From Spirosoma linguale DSM 74 (GTDB taxonomy: Bacteria > Bacteroidota > Bacteroidia > Cytophagales > Spirosomataceae): a DNA stretch of 64,000 nucleotides. The stretch lies in assembly GCA_000024525.1 (NCBI GenBank), contig CP001769.1, forward strand, positions 1,846,001-1,910,000. Direction: 5' to 3'. Of this stretch, positions 55,948 through 64,000 are shown piece after piece. The notes below the pieces were generated by a model. The model was not told the DNA's origin. It worked only from the letters and a program-made list of their open reading frames with translations, and did no database searches. Position numbers and translations under genes: made by a program. Position 1 is the stretch's first letter. Each line of letters opens with the position of its first letter.

Positions 55948-56026
55948 GAGGAACGCGGATTTAACGGATGCTTTGCACAACGCGGATACAAACGGATTTC
56001 TTTATCCATTTGTATCCGCGTTCCTC
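55948..56026. repeat. Inverted repeats with two mutually exclusive pairings
   Basis: AACGCGGATACAAACGGAT at 55979-55997 pairs with 56004-56022 (one difference). The same right-hand bases, ATCCGCGTTCCTC at 56014-56026, are also an exact partner of GAGGAACGCGGAT at 55948-55960. Only one pairing can form at a time. It sits between the PepSY gene and paralog 5. Confidence 0.6.
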
Positions 56027-56061
56027 TTATTACATTTGAGTGTCCCCAATCAACCTCCCTT

Positions 56062-59061
56062 ATGATCGTACATTACACCCTCAACCGGCTATTTTTAGGC
56101 CTGACATTCATCTTTTCCGCCGTTACCCTACACGCGCAGCCTTTCTCGTCAAAGTTATTTGATGCCATGAAATGGCGGATGATTGGTCCGCATCGGGGCG
56201 GCCGGACGGTTGGCGCTACCGGTGTTCCTCAGCAACCCAACGTCTTCTACATCGGTGTAAACAATGGTGGCGTCTGGAAAACGACGGACTATGGCCGTAC
56301 ATGGGTGCCCATTTTTGATGATCAGCCAACTGGTTCTATCGGCGATGTCGCGGTAGCACCCTCAAATCCGGATGTGGTGTACGTTGCCAGTGGCGAGGGG
56401 CTGCAACGGCCCGACCTGTCGGTGGGGAATGGGATGTATAAATCGACGGATGCTGGGAAGACCTGGGCGTTTCTGGGCCTTAAAGACGGGCAGCAGATTG
56501 GCGGTATCAGTATCGATCCAACCAACGAGAACCGGGTTTTTGCGGCTGTACTCGGTCATCCATACGGCCCCAATACCGAACGGGGTGTTTACCGAACCGT
56601 CGATGGCGGCAAAAAATGGGAACGGGTGCTGTATAAAGATGAAAATACAGGCGCTGTTCAGGTAACCATTGATCCAAAGAATCCGAATATCGTGTACGCC
56701 GATCTTTGGGCGGCTCGTCAGGGACCCTGGGAAAACGGGCAGTGGCAAGGGCCGGAAAGTGGTCTGTTCAAATCGACGGATGGCGGGACAACCTGGCAAA
56801 AACTGACCAACGGCTTGCCTACGGTTGAGCAGGGCCTGGGACGGATTGGCTTCTGCATTGCCCCGAGTGAGCCCAATCGGCTATATGCAACGGTCGACGC
56901 GCCCGAACTCGGTGGGGTGTATCGCTCCGATAATGCAGGCCAGTCCTGGACACGAATCAATAACGACCAGCGGCTTTGGGGGCGGGGGAGCGACTTTGCG
57001 GAGGTAAAAGCGCATCCAACCAATCCTGATATTGTGTTTATCGCCGATGTTGCCGCCTGGAAATCGACCGATGGCGGCAAAACCTGGAACGACTTCCGCG
57101 GGGCACCCGGTGGCGACGATTATCACCGACTATGGATTAACCCTAACGATCCCAATACCCTGCTTCTGGCGGGCGATCAGGGCGGTATCGTCACCGTTAA
57201 CGGCGGGCAGACATTCAGTTCGTGGTACAACCAGCCTACGGCGCAATTCTACCATGTGAGTACTGATAATAGCTTTCCGTATAATGTTCTGGGTGGCCAG
57301 CAGGAGAGTGGTTCGGTCGGTATAGCCAGTCGGGGAAACGACGGGCAGATCACGTTTCATGACTGGCACCCGGTAGGCGTGGAAGAATACGGCTACGTGG
57401 CTGCCGACCCGCTCGATCCAAATATTATTTACGGCGGTAAAGTGACAAAATTCGACAAACGAACCGGGCAGGTGCAGAACATAGCCCCCGAAGCGGTTCG
57501 TTCGGGTAAATACCGCTTTGTCAGAACTGCTCCGGTACTCTTTTCGCCCATTGACCCTAAAGAGCTTTACTTCGCCGGAAACGTCCTGTTCAAGACCCGC
57601 GATGGTGGCAACAGTTGGCAGGTTATCAGCCCCGACCTGACGCGGACGTCCTACCCCGACATTCCCGAAAGCGTGGGCGTGTATCGCACGGCTGATATGA
57701 CTACTATGCCCGCCCGGGGTGTCATTTATACTATCGCGCCTTCGCATAAAACAATTAACACAATTTGGGTAGGAACTGATGATGGACTGATTCAGATTAC
57801 CCGTGATGGCGGTAAAATATGGAAAAATATAACCCCGCCGGGTGTGGGTTCCTGGAGTAAAGTTTCGCTTATCGACGCCGGTCATTTCGACGACAACACC
57901 GCCTATGCCGCCGTGAATCGGATTCGCTGCGACGACCTGCGTCCTCATATTTACCGAACACACGACGGGGGTAAAACTTGGCAGGAGATTGTAAGCGGTT
58001 TGCCCAATGACCCCATTAATGCCGTTCGTGAAGACCCCTCCCGGAAAGGGCTGCTGTTTGCCGGGTCGGAAACCGCCGTGCATGTTTCGTTCGATGATGG
58101 CGATCATTGGCAACCGCTGCGGCTCAATATGCCCGCCACCTCGATTCGCGATCTGGTCATTAAAGATGATGATCTGGTAGTAGGTACACATGGTCGGTCA
58201 TTCTGGATTCTGGACGACATTACCCCGTTAAGACAACTGACCGCTGATCTGGCAAAGGCTGAAACGATCCTGTATAAACCCCAGCGGGCCTACCGGGTCC
58301 GCTGGAACATGAACCCCGATACGCCGTTGCCGCAGGAAGAACCCGCCGGGCAGAATCCACCCGATGGCGCCGTTATTGACTATTTTCTAAAGGAAAACGC
58401 CGGTCAGGTTGTAACGCTGACAATTAAGGAAGCGGCTGGTGCGATTGTCAGGCAATTCAGCAGTGACGATAAACCCTACGATGTGCCCGATGTAAATCTG
58501 CCCGCCTATTGGATTCGGCCGCAACAGATTCTGTCGGGAGGGGCTGGTTCGCACCGGTTCATGTGGGATCTGCATTACACACCTATGCCCGGTCCACCTT
58601 CCTATCCAATTGCGGCAACTTATCACCAAACGGCCCCTGAGTTCACTTCGCCCTGGGTCATGCCCGGTACCTACACGGTGACTTTGACGGTGGGCGGCAA
58701 ATCGTACACCCAGCCCCTAGTCGTGACCATGGACCCTCGGGTAAAAACGAGTCTGGTCGCGCTGAAACAGCAACACGATCTGTCGGTCATTGTGTTCGAG
58801 GGGCGGAAAAGCGTCATGGCTTTACAAAAAGAAGCGCAGGACTTCAAGGGCCGTTCGATGACGGACACCCAAAAAAAGACATTCAGTACATTACAAATGA
58901 CCCTGAACGGACTAAACAGAGCGTTTAGTTCGCTGTTTGGTACCCTTCAGGATGCCGATATGCCACCCACTACACAGGCTGTAGCTGCCGTGAAGGAAGC
59001 GCAATCCGTTTTTGGAAAACTGGTGGGTGAGTGGAAAGCCTGGAAAAGCACAGTACGCTAA
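56062..59061 (+). CDS. Large exported VPS10/sortilin-like BNR beta-propeller protein (paralog 5, divergent)
   Basis: 999 residues. Signal peptide to about 26 (VTLHAQ). The signature is changed to WRMIGPHRGGRT (38-49), so it is the most divergent of the five. BNR-like units: [75 protein letters not shown] closes the propeller part. The Ig-like segment ends DPRVKTSLVALKQQ, followed by a shorter helical tail. Convergent with folD through a bidirectional terminator. Confidence 0.85.
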   Translation: MIVHYTLNRLFLGLTFIFSAVTLHAQPFSSKLFDAMKWRMIGPHRGGRTVGATGVPQQPNVFYIGVNNGGVWKTTDYGRTWVPIFDDQPTGSIGDVAVAPSNPDVVYVASGEGLQRPDLSVGNGMYKSTDAGKTWAFLGLKDGQQIGGISIDPTNENRVFAAVLGHPYGPNTERGVYRTVDGGKKWERVLYKDENTGAVQVTIDPKNPNIVYADLWAARQGPWENGQWQGPESGLFKSTDGGTTWQKLTNGLPTVEQGLGRIGFCIAPSEPNRLYATVDAPELGGVYRSDNAGQSWTRINNDQRLWGRGSDFAEVKAHPTNPDIVFIADVAAWKSTDGGKTWNDFRGAPGGDDYHRLWINPNDPNTLLLAGDQGGIVTVNGGQTFSSWYNQPTAQFYHVSTDNSFPYNVLGGQQESGSVGIASRGNDGQITFHDWHPVGVEEYGYVAADPLDPNIIYGGKVTKFDKRTGQVQNIAPEAVRSGKYRFVRTAPVLFSPIDPKELYFAGNVLFKTRDGGNSWQVISPDLTRTSYPDIPESVGVYRTADMTTMPARGVIYTIAPSHKTINTIWVGTDDGLIQITRDGGKIWKNITPPGVGSWSKVSLIDAGHFDDNTAYAAVNRIRCDDLRPHIYRTHDGGKTWQEIVSGLPNDPINAVREDPSRKGLLFAGSETAVHVSFDDGDHWQPLRLNMPATSIRDLVIKDDDLVVGTHGRSFWILDDITPLRQLTADLAKAETILYKPQRAYRVRWNMNPDTPLPQEEPAGQNPPDGAVIDYFLKENAGQVVTLTIKEAAGAIVRQFSSDDKPYDVPDVNLPAYWIRPQQILSGGAGSHRFMWDLHYTPMPGPPSYPIAATYHQTAPEFTSPWVMPGTYTVTLTVGGKSYTQPLVVTMDPRVKTSLVALKQQHDLSVIVFEGRKSVMALQKEAQDFKGRSMTDTQKKTFSTLQMTLNGLNRAFSSLFGTLQDADMPPTTQAVAAVKEAQSVFGKLVGEWKAWKSTVR

Positions 59062-59173
59062 AGCAGGATTTGACTTAGGGGTAAAACGACGTTTAATACA
59101 GTGTGAGGGTTTGGAAAATCTCCCAACGTCGGTAGTAATCTATTTTTTATAGGTTCATAGTTAAGCAGAAAGG

Positions 59174-59224
59174 AAAAATCAACGCCAGCACCGCCTGAAT
59201 GTGGTGTTAGCGTTGATTTTTTTT
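59174..59224. terminator. Bidirectional terminator between paralog 5 and folD
   Basis: AATCAACGCCAGCACC and GGTGTTAGCGTTGATT form a 16-bp stem with two differences, flanked by an A-run on the left and a T-run (TTTTTTTT) on the right. It can stop transcripts from both sides, as expected between convergent genes. The rest of the 241-bp gap has no ORF. Confidence 0.85.
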
Positions 59225-59302
59225 AGGTATCTTGGTTAATGCTTTTGCAGATGAGTCATTAAACGGATGAAATGAATTCGTCAGCATTAACCTTTTAAGT
59301 TC

Positions 59303-60190
59303 TCAGATTGACGGATAAATCTCCCCACGGGCAGCTTTCAGCGTATTCTGCATGAGTGAGCAGATGGTCATCAGGCCAACTCCGCCCGGAACAGGAGTGA
59401 TGAAGCTGGTTTTTGGCGCTACTTCGTCGAATTTGACATCGCCTTTGAGGGAGAAACCACTTTTTTTGCTGGCATCCGGTACCCGCTCCAGACCAACGTC
59501 GATAACCACCGCGCCTTCTTTTACCATGTCGGCCGTTACGAACTCGGGTTTACCCAGGGCGGCTACCAGAATATCGGCAGAGCGGCATATCTCAGCGAGA
59601 TTCTGCGTGCGGCTGTGGGTAATGGTTACGGTGCAGTTGCCCGGATAGGTGTTCCGCTGCATCAGGATGGACATCGGCAGACCTACAATCTGGCTTCGAC
59701 CCACAACGACGCAGTGCTTTCCTGCGGTTTTGATGTCGTAGCGTTTGATCATTTCCAGAACACCCTGTGGCGTCGCCGATATGTAAGCGGGTAATCCTTT
59801 CGCCATACGACCGATGTTGATCGGGTGAAAACCATCCACGTCTTTGGCGGGGTTGATGGTTTCCATCACACGGTCGGGGTTAATATGATCGGGGAGGGGA
59901 AGCTGGACGATCAGTCCGTCCATATCGGGGTTTTCGTTCACTTCACGAACTTTGGCGAGCAGTTCCTCTTCCGTAACCGACGGGTCGAATCGGATGAGGG
60001 TGGAGTGCATACCAACCTCTTCGCAGTTTTTCATTTTAGAGGCAACATAGGTTTCTGAAGCTCCTTTGTTACCCACCAGAATAGCGACCAGGTGCGGAAT
60101 TTTGCCACCCTGCTCTTTAATCTGTGCGACCTCAGCCGCGATTTCCTGTTTTATTTGTGCCGAAAGAAACTTACCGTCAAGAAGTTGCAT
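59303..60190 (-). CDS. folD: Methylenetetrahydrofolate dehydrogenase / cyclohydrolase
   Basis: 295 residues from 60190; an ATG at 60235 adds 15 residues not in the family. Bifunctional one-carbon enzyme in the cytoplasm. Landmarks: YVASKMK with catalytic Lys52, IVQLPLPDH (about 94-102), [10 protein letters not shown], the NADP-site [13 protein letters not shown] and the C-terminal [11 protein letters not shown]. Normal length. Not linked to its neighbours in function. Confidence 0.95.
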   Translation of the reverse strand: MQLLDGKFLSAQIKQEIAAEVAQIKEQGGKIPHLVAILVGNKGASETYVASKMKNCEEVGMHSTLIRFDPSVTEEELLAKVREVNENPDMDGLIVQLPLPDHINPDRVMETINPAKDVDGFHPINIGRMAKGLPAYISATPQGVLEMIKRYDIKTAGKHCVVVGRSQIVGLPMSILMQRNTYPGNCTVTITHSRTQNLAEICRSADILVAALGKPEFVTADMVKEGAVVIDVGLERVPDASKKSGFSLKGDVKFDEVAPKTSFITPVPGGVGLMTICSLMQNTLKAARGEIYPSI

Positions 60191-60246
60191 AAGGTAGTCG
60201 TCAGTAGTTGGTCGAATCAGCCGCAAAGGTCGCAAAGATTAGGGAA

Positions 60247-60381
60247 CTAGCCGTACTTCTCCTGCCATTCCTTCTTTAGTTTCTTGTACTGATCATCTTC
60301 CCGCGCTTCGAGGTACTTACCATAAAATATCCGCGCTGACTCAGCCTTAACGGGGTCTTCTTCGCGGGGGATACTAGCCAT
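60247..60381 (-). pseudogene. C-terminal fragment of a DUF4385 gene
   Basis: The 44 codons read MASIPREEDPVKAESARIFY... to WQEKYG. They resemble the C-terminus of the complete DUF4385 gene at 61154-61654: both contain an EE-D core, an IF-x-x-KYLE stretch, and the ending Q-(E/K)-YG, but the DNA is diverged. The N-terminal part is missing and an HNH endonuclease gene stands directly upstream, overlapping by eight bases. Read as a remnant of the original gene end after insertion of the HNH element; the ATG could still allow a small protein. Confidence 0.7.
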
Positions 60382-60416
60382 ATTTGGTCTCATCGTCACC
60401 ATATATGGCTAGTATC
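60370..60416. terminator. 14-bp perfect inverted repeat at the 3' end of the HNH gene
   Basis: GATACTAGCCATAT at 60370-60383 and ATATGGCTAGTATC at 60403-60416 are exact complements with a 19-base spacer. The HNH stop codon and the ATG of the fragment lie in the left arm. It may be a transcript end or mark the edge of the inserted element. Confidence 0.6.
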
Positions 60417-61090
60417 TCTTTGGCCCATTTAATTAAATCCTTCACACGTCCACCAATGGGCTGATTGGTAGACCATAATTCTAAATTGTCTATGCGATTG
60501 TCTTGCCTTTGAGAGTTTTTATGATGGACTTGTTCATCAGTTAATAAAGCCCTCCCAAGCTTCTCAGACATAATCAGTCTATGCTCAAAAATTCTGCCCG
60601 TTTTGGATGTAACGAAGGGGTGGTCTTTACGGTCAAGCATGATATAGCCATAAGCATCGTATCGTCTTTTGCCCGTTATGATTATTTTTAATGGATCGCC
60701 ATTTCTCTTCAAAAATCCATAATGGCGTAAACAATAATCTTTACTGTGATTTAATTCTGTACATCCTTCTATTAGACACTTAACACGGGGATTCTGAATA
60801 GGATAGTGTGAAATATCTAAGCCAAGCTTTTTAACGCGGTTTTGAATTGCTTTCCTGGCACCAGACATTGTTGCGAACCCTAAATAGTTTAATAGGCCCC
60901 GCCAGCTTTTCGTTAGTTTAACCGCATCCCGTAATTCTTCATCTGTTACAGATACAGCAGATTTCCTTATTGGTTTAGCTGGATTTAGTCCAGAGCCTTT
61001 TTTGAGTCTTTCATAGTGTGCAGAGCAGTATCCTAAGGCTTTGGCACTTCGTTCACATTCATTCACTATACACTTATTCATCGGTCTCAT
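60374..61090 (-). CDS. HNH homing-endonuclease-like protein with two zinc knuckles
   Basis: 238 residues. Two zinc-binding modules with the same spacing C-x4-C-x9-C-x2-H: Cys7, Cys12, Cys22, His25 and Cys105, Cys110, Cys120, His123. Between them is a DNA-binding segment like those of other HNH homing enzymes (SWRGLLNYLG, about 62-71, then NRVKKLGLD). The HNH core is EHR at 169-171, VHHKN at 188-192 and DNRIDNLELW at 197-206. AT-richer than its neighbours. It stands between a full and a partial copy of the same gene, which suggests a mobile free-standing endonuclease. Start at 61090 or 61081. Confidence 0.85.
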   Translation of the reverse strand: MRPMNKCIVNECERSAKALGYCSAHYERLKKGSGLNPAKPIRKSAVSVTDEELRDAVKLTKSWRGLLNYLGFATMSGARKAIQNRVKKLGLDISHYPIQNPRVKCLIEGCTELNHSKDYCLRHYGFLKRNGDPLKIIITGKRRYDAYGYIMLDRKDHPFVTSKTGRIFEHRLIMSEKLGRALLTDEQVHHKNSQRQDNRIDNLELWSTNQPIGGRVKDLIKWAKEILAIYGDDETKYG

Positions 61091-61153
61091 TTCTACTAAG
61101 CAAAAACAATGAAGTAGTCAAGGATAACCTAAATGTATATTAAAGCAAGGTGT

Positions 61154-61654
61154 TTATCCATACTCTTGCTTAAATTTATCTCTGAGATGGATGTACTCCT
61201 TATCCGCCATTACCTCAAGGTACTTATTCCTGAAAATATCTGCGCAGACTTTCTTTTCAGCATCCCGTTCTTCAGGTGCTATTTCTCTTCCATGTGCACC
61301 ACTTTGTCCCTTTTTGTCATCGGGAACTGGACCAATGTATTTTTGCCCAGACTTGTGATGATAATAGCGCAAACTGCGTGTCATTCCCATTTGCAAAAAC
61401 TTCCTGGCCATGTCCATGCCAATGAAGTCTCCTTTTTCCTTATAATCGAGAAAGAGCTGGTAAATCTTTTCGGATGATTCGCGGGCAATGTCGGGCGTTT
61501 TGAATCGCCAGTAGGGTAGAATTTCGTCTTTGTACGGTCGTACAAGCAGTACGCCCATTTCCCCCTTGCCAACCCGGTATAGTTCGGGTTGTTCGCGAAG
61601 GTTCAACGTTCGGTAGTCAAGGTCGTAGTCGAATGCGCGGTTGTTAGCTGGCAT
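61154..61654 (-). CDS. DUF4385 family protein
   Basis: 166 residues, normal for the family. Conserved parts: FDYDLDYRTLNLREQPELYR (8-27), GEMGVLLVRPYKDEILPYWR-like (32-51), FLDYKEKGDFIGMDMARKFL (start about 68) and the C-terminal EERDAEKK...KYLEV...QEYG. The function of the family is unknown; it occurs in bacteria and phages. The C-terminal part is the segment duplicated as a remnant at 60247-60381. It diverges from the DUF1349 gene across 108 bp. Confidence 0.87.
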   Translation of the reverse strand: MPANNRAFDYDLDYRTLNLREQPELYRVGKGEMGVLLVRPYKDEILPYWRFKTPDIARESSEKIYQLFLDYKEKGDFIGMDMARKFLQMGMTRSLRYYHHKSGQKYIGPVPDDKKGQSGAHGREIAPEERDAEKKVCADIFRNKYLEVMADKEYIHLRDKFKQEYG

Positions 61655-61762
61655 ATGCGGTCATTTTTGTCGTGCAGGTATAACAAAAAAGAACAGCCAA
61701 AGGCTGTAACCGGCTGGTACGATCTGCCTGATTTGTTTAATTTCCCCCAAAATTGATAGTCT

Positions 61763-62302
61763 ATGATTTGGTACAACAAACCGGGCATCTGGTCGGAAGA
61801 AAAAGACACGGTGTTCATGCGGGTAGCGGGCGGCACGGATTTCTGGCGGGTGACGCATTACGACTTCATCCGCGATAACGGCCATTTTTACTACCGGGAA
61901 CAGAACGGTGATTTTGTGGCCAGCGTTAAAGTGACGGGGCAATACAAAGCCCTGTACGATCAGGCTGGCCTTATGCTTCGGCTCGATGAGCACAACTGGA
62001 TAAAAACCGGTATCGAGTACGTCGACGAACTCCAGAATGTAAGTGCCGTCGTAACCCGCCAGTTTTCCGACTGGTCGGTGAGTCCGCAGACCCACCACCC
62101 GGAGTCCATTTACCTGCGCCTGACCCGCCAGGGCGACTCTGTTCGCATTGATTACTCCTTTGACGATTTTACCTATCAACTGCTCCGACTGGCCTATTTC
62201 CCCCCTGACGTTCCGGTACAAATTGGCCTGATGGCAGCCGCTCCCGATGGCAATGGGTTCGATGTGGTATTTGAACAGTTTGCGGTGCTGGATATATCCT
62301 GA
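61763..62302 (+). CDS. DUF1349 family concanavalin A-like protein
   Basis: 179 residues, no signal peptide. The jelly-roll family pattern is clear: GTDFWRVTHYDFIRDNGHFY (24-43), DQAGLMLRLDEHNWIKTGIE (about 66-85) and PVQIGLMAAAPDGNGFDVVF near the end. Related to yeast YPT-type 'regulation of enolase' proteins of unknown role; probably binds a carbohydrate or similar ligand in the cytoplasm. It is convergent with the pyridoxamine-oxidase-like gene, eight bases away. Confidence 0.87.
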   Translation: MIWYNKPGIWSEEKDTVFMRVAGGTDFWRVTHYDFIRDNGHFYYREQNGDFVASVKVTGQYKALYDQAGLMLRLDEHNWIKTGIEYVDELQNVSAVVTRQFSDWSVSPQTHHPESIYLRLTRQGDSVRIDYSFDDFTYQLLRLAYFPPDVPVQIGLMAAAPDGNGFDVVFEQFAVLDIS

Positions 62303-62310
62303 ATAATGAC

Positions 62311-62967
62311 TCAGGGGGCAAGCCACGCCATTCCTGACTCCGGTTCATACTGGAATTTCGCCCGTAACTGGCCTTCCCGACTTAGTCGTAAATAGTCCAT
62401 CGCTAACACCCGACATTCGATCACGGCAAAGTTTGGCCGACCCGCTTCGCTTGCTTCGGGTGTTGGCAGACTGGCCCCCAAACTGGGCGGAAAGCCGGGG
62501 TAGGGGGCGGACTGTTCGCTACCCGGCTCCTGCTCAGAAAGGTAATTTTTACGGCTGCCAGCGCCAACCGTTTGCCAGTGTTCATCGGCTACGTAGTCGT
62601 TGGTATGCAGGTGCGTTTCGACCGTTAGCCGAAGCTGGGTTCGCAGGGCCTCGTCCCAAAAGAGCAGCGTAGCGTTCGGGAATGCTTCGAACTGCATCAC
62701 CTTAGCGGCCCGAACGTCCGTATGAAACCAGATGTACTTGCGGTCGGGATCCACTTTCCGAAGTACCACCGTTCGGGCATCGGCCCCGGTTTCGGTTCGG
62801 GAGGCAACAATCATTGTTTTAAATCCGGGGGCGAGGGGTTCGTCGTTACGCTCGTCGAGTACGGATGCCAGTTGTTGCCAGCTCGTTTGTTCCAGATCGG
62901 TAAGTGAAGGGGTATGGCCAGGGTAAGGCGTGGATTCAGCTAAAGTCATTCGAATGGAAGTAGGCAT
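62311..62967 (-). CDS. Pyridoxamine 5'-phosphate oxidase-like FMN protein
   Basis: 218 residues from 62967 (starts at 63045 or 62949 are also possible). The split-barrel flavin domain shows IVASRTETGADARTVVLRKV-like sequence (about 53-72), IWFHTDVRAAKVMQFEAFP and LLFWDEALRTQLRLTVETH-like stretch, and a C-terminal DYLRLSREGQLRAKFQ. It resembles Alr4036/PdxH-like proteins more than true PdxH, having a Ser/Pro-rich insert (EQEPGSEQSAPYPGFPPSLG). Probably an FMN-dependent oxidoreductase; substrate unknown. Confidence 0.8.
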   Translation of the reverse strand: MPTSIRMTLAESTPYPGHTPSLTDLEQTSWQQLASVLDERNDEPLAPGFKTMIVASRTETGADARTVVLRKVDPDRKYIWFHTDVRAAKVMQFEAFPNATLLFWDEALRTQLRLTVETHLHTNDYVADEHWQTVGAGSRKNYLSEQEPGSEQSAPYPGFPPSLGASLPTPEASEAGRPNFAVIECRVLAMDYLRLSREGQLRAKFQYEPESGMAWLAP

Positions 62968-63119
62968 ATGGGCCGTGTACAGGCTGGTAAACGTGTAGTT
63001 GGCTTTATTTGTTTGTACCGGAAAGGTATTGGGAAAATGTTGCAATCGAATAACCGGCAGCGGGTTTTATCCGTTTAACGGGTACATTAATTATTGTCTT
63101 AAACTCGCTTACGAATCGT

Positions 63120-63863
63120 ATGTGTTTTCATAAATCGCTCAATGTCAAAGCAGAGGAGCTGGAGGCTCGTTATGAGGCTGTGTTACCACCAACGGCTAAC
63201 TTTCAGCCCGTTTATCACGCCAATGCGTATAATTTCCCTGTCTGGCCGATTGTTACACGGCAGGAGCCGGGAAAATTGCAACTGATTCATTGGGGACTTA
63301 TTCCGCGCTGGGCGCGAACGAAAGAGGATGCGACTGATATCCGCACCAAAACGATCAACGCCCGCTCCGAAACCATTTATGAAAAACCTTCATTTAAATC
63401 GGCGGCACAGGCGGGCAAACGCTGCCTGATTCCGGTAACCGGCTTTTTTGAGTGGTATACACAAGGAAGTAAGAAGTATCCATTCTACATTTATTCCAGC
63501 GATCAGAAAATTAGCTCTATTGCGGGTTTATGGGACGAATGGCCCGACCCTGAAACAGGCGAACTGGTGCCAACTTATACGCTCCTCACCACAGAGGCTA
63601 ACCCGCTTCTGGCCGCGATACACAATACCAAAAAGCGAATGCCGTGTGTCCTGACTCCCGACGCCGAACATGCCTGGCTGCACGATGATCTGTCCGAAAA
63701 AGACACGTTGGCGTTGCTGGAAAAACCTTACCCGGCCAGTAAAATGCATAGCTACAGCATTAGTAAACGGATCACATCCAGAAGCGAACCCAGCGATGTT
63801 CCGGAAGTGCTGACACGTACCGATTACCCGGAATTAAGTAGTAATCCTCAGTTGTTTAGCTAG
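63120..63863 (+). CDS. yedK: SRAP-domain protein (YedK/HMCES type)
   Basis: 247 residues. SRAP proteins cross-link to abasic sites in single-stranded DNA through Cys2 to protect them. The catalytic set can be placed: Cys2 right after the start Met, Asn80 (TINARSE), Glu111 (FFEWY) and His168 (AAIHNTKKRMP). WGLIPRW and RCLIPVTGFFEW are also typical. The start is fixed because Cys2 must follow the cleaved Met. Stands alone. Confidence 0.93.
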   Translation: MCFHKSLNVKAEELEARYEAVLPPTANFQPVYHANAYNFPVWPIVTRQEPGKLQLIHWGLIPRWARTKEDATDIRTKTINARSETIYEKPSFKSAAQAGKRCLIPVTGFFEWYTQGSKKYPFYIYSSDQKISSIAGLWDEWPDPETGELVPTYTLLTTEANPLLAAIHNTKKRMPCVLTPDAEHAWLHDDLSEKDTLALLEKPYPASKMHSYSISKRITSRSEPSDVPEVLTRTDYPELSSNPQLFS

Positions 63864-64000
63864 GTAACGGCTCCCGTTTGTCCACTTGTCAACCCGCTTA
63901 TGTAGAATTAGATTATATCAGGACTTTTGTAGCGAATTTTGACCACTTGGGTTATCTATGTGTGATTATCCCAAGTTGGCACGTTTAATGTGCCATGCAA
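63864..64000. other. Right-edge intergenic region with two hairpins
   Basis: ACTTGGG at 63945-63951 pairs with CCCAAGT at 63970-63976, and GGCAC at 63978-63982 pairs with GTGCC at 63990-63994. No ORF starts in this 137-bp end; it may be the control region of a gene beyond the window. Confidence 0.4.

Noticed and set aside
57130..58191. Minus-strand frame of 353 codons opposite paralog 5
   Set aside because: Overlaps the conserved propeller coding region entirely and has no signal of its own.
32606..59061. Calling the five propeller proteins sialidases or glycoside hydrolases
   Set aside because: Asp-box-like units define the propeller only; the catalytic Arg triad and other active-site residues of sialidases were not seen.
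60247..61654. Self-splicing intron or intein splitting the DUF4385 gene
   Set aside because: The full gene already has its own complete C-terminus and stop codon before the HNH gene, so splicing is not needed.
63977..64000. Sigma-54 promoter from TTGGCAC near the right edge
   Set aside because: The GC of a -12 element is not found at the required spacing; the sequence is better explained by the GGCAC/GTGCC inverted repeat.

Overview
The window looks like a chromosome segment from a Bacteroidota member of the Cytophagales, probably Spirosoma or a close relative. The reasons are TonB-dependent receptors with an N-terminal carboxypeptidase-regulatory-like domain, Sec signal peptides ending in AQ, few Shine-Dalgarno sequences, several TAnnTTTG promoter elements of the Bacteroidota type, and many extragenic inverted repeats. 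The taxon is an inference from these features; no rRNA or tRNA gene was seen.

The left half (about 1-32400) is an aromatic-compound catabolic island. On the minus strand from 11170 down to 1 lies a complete protocatechuate branch of the beta-ketoadipate pathway: pcaH, pcaG, pcaB, a fused pcaD-pcaC, pobA, a fused pcaI-pcaJ and pcaF, followed by three exported or export-like esterases. A divergent AraC regulator sits at 11314. Next come a ParS/RES toxin-antitoxin pair and a second minus-strand gene set (19842 to 13477): a membrane protein, an extradiol-type dioxygenase, a C-C-bond-type hydrolase, a fumarylacetoacetase-family hydrolase, a cyclase-family hydrolase and an FAD monooxygenase. A xisH-xisI pair on the plus strand splits this set. 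A second AraC regulator, malonate carrier genes madL-madM and a malonyl-CoA synthetase follow, then a VapBC-like pair whose toxin is frameshifted. The section ends with an aromatic-acid MFS carrier, an amidohydrolase, an exported hydrolase, a MetE-like protein, a feruloyl-CoA-synthetase-like enzyme, a crotonase and a DUF3237 protein. Taken together this could break down plant phenylpropanoids or flavonoid-like molecules: esterases release acids, ligase and crotonase shorten side chains, PobA and Pca enzymes finish the ring, the meta-cleavage set opens a second ring, and MadLM/MatB use malonate. That joint reading is inference.

The right-centre (32600-59060) is a heme/iron region: an ABC-type heme importer (hmuT-hmuU-hmuV), two TonB receptors (one of the hemoglobin/heme type), a PepSY membrane protein, and five large exported VPS10/BNR beta-propeller paralogs of about 1000-1080 residues, all starting with a W-R-(N/M)-I-G-P-x-R-G-G-R signature. 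The five paralogs interleaved with heme genes are the most unusual arrangement here and may form an undescribed surface system.

The right end (59300-64000) holds ordinary genes: folD, a DUF4385 gene that seems to have been invaded by an HNH homing-endonuclease element leaving a second C-terminal fragment, a DUF1349 protein, a pyridoxamine-phosphate-oxidase-like protein and a SRAP (YedK/HMCES-type) protein. Intergenic gaps throughout carry strong inverted repeats, including one perfect 38-bp-arm hairpin at 41440-41518.
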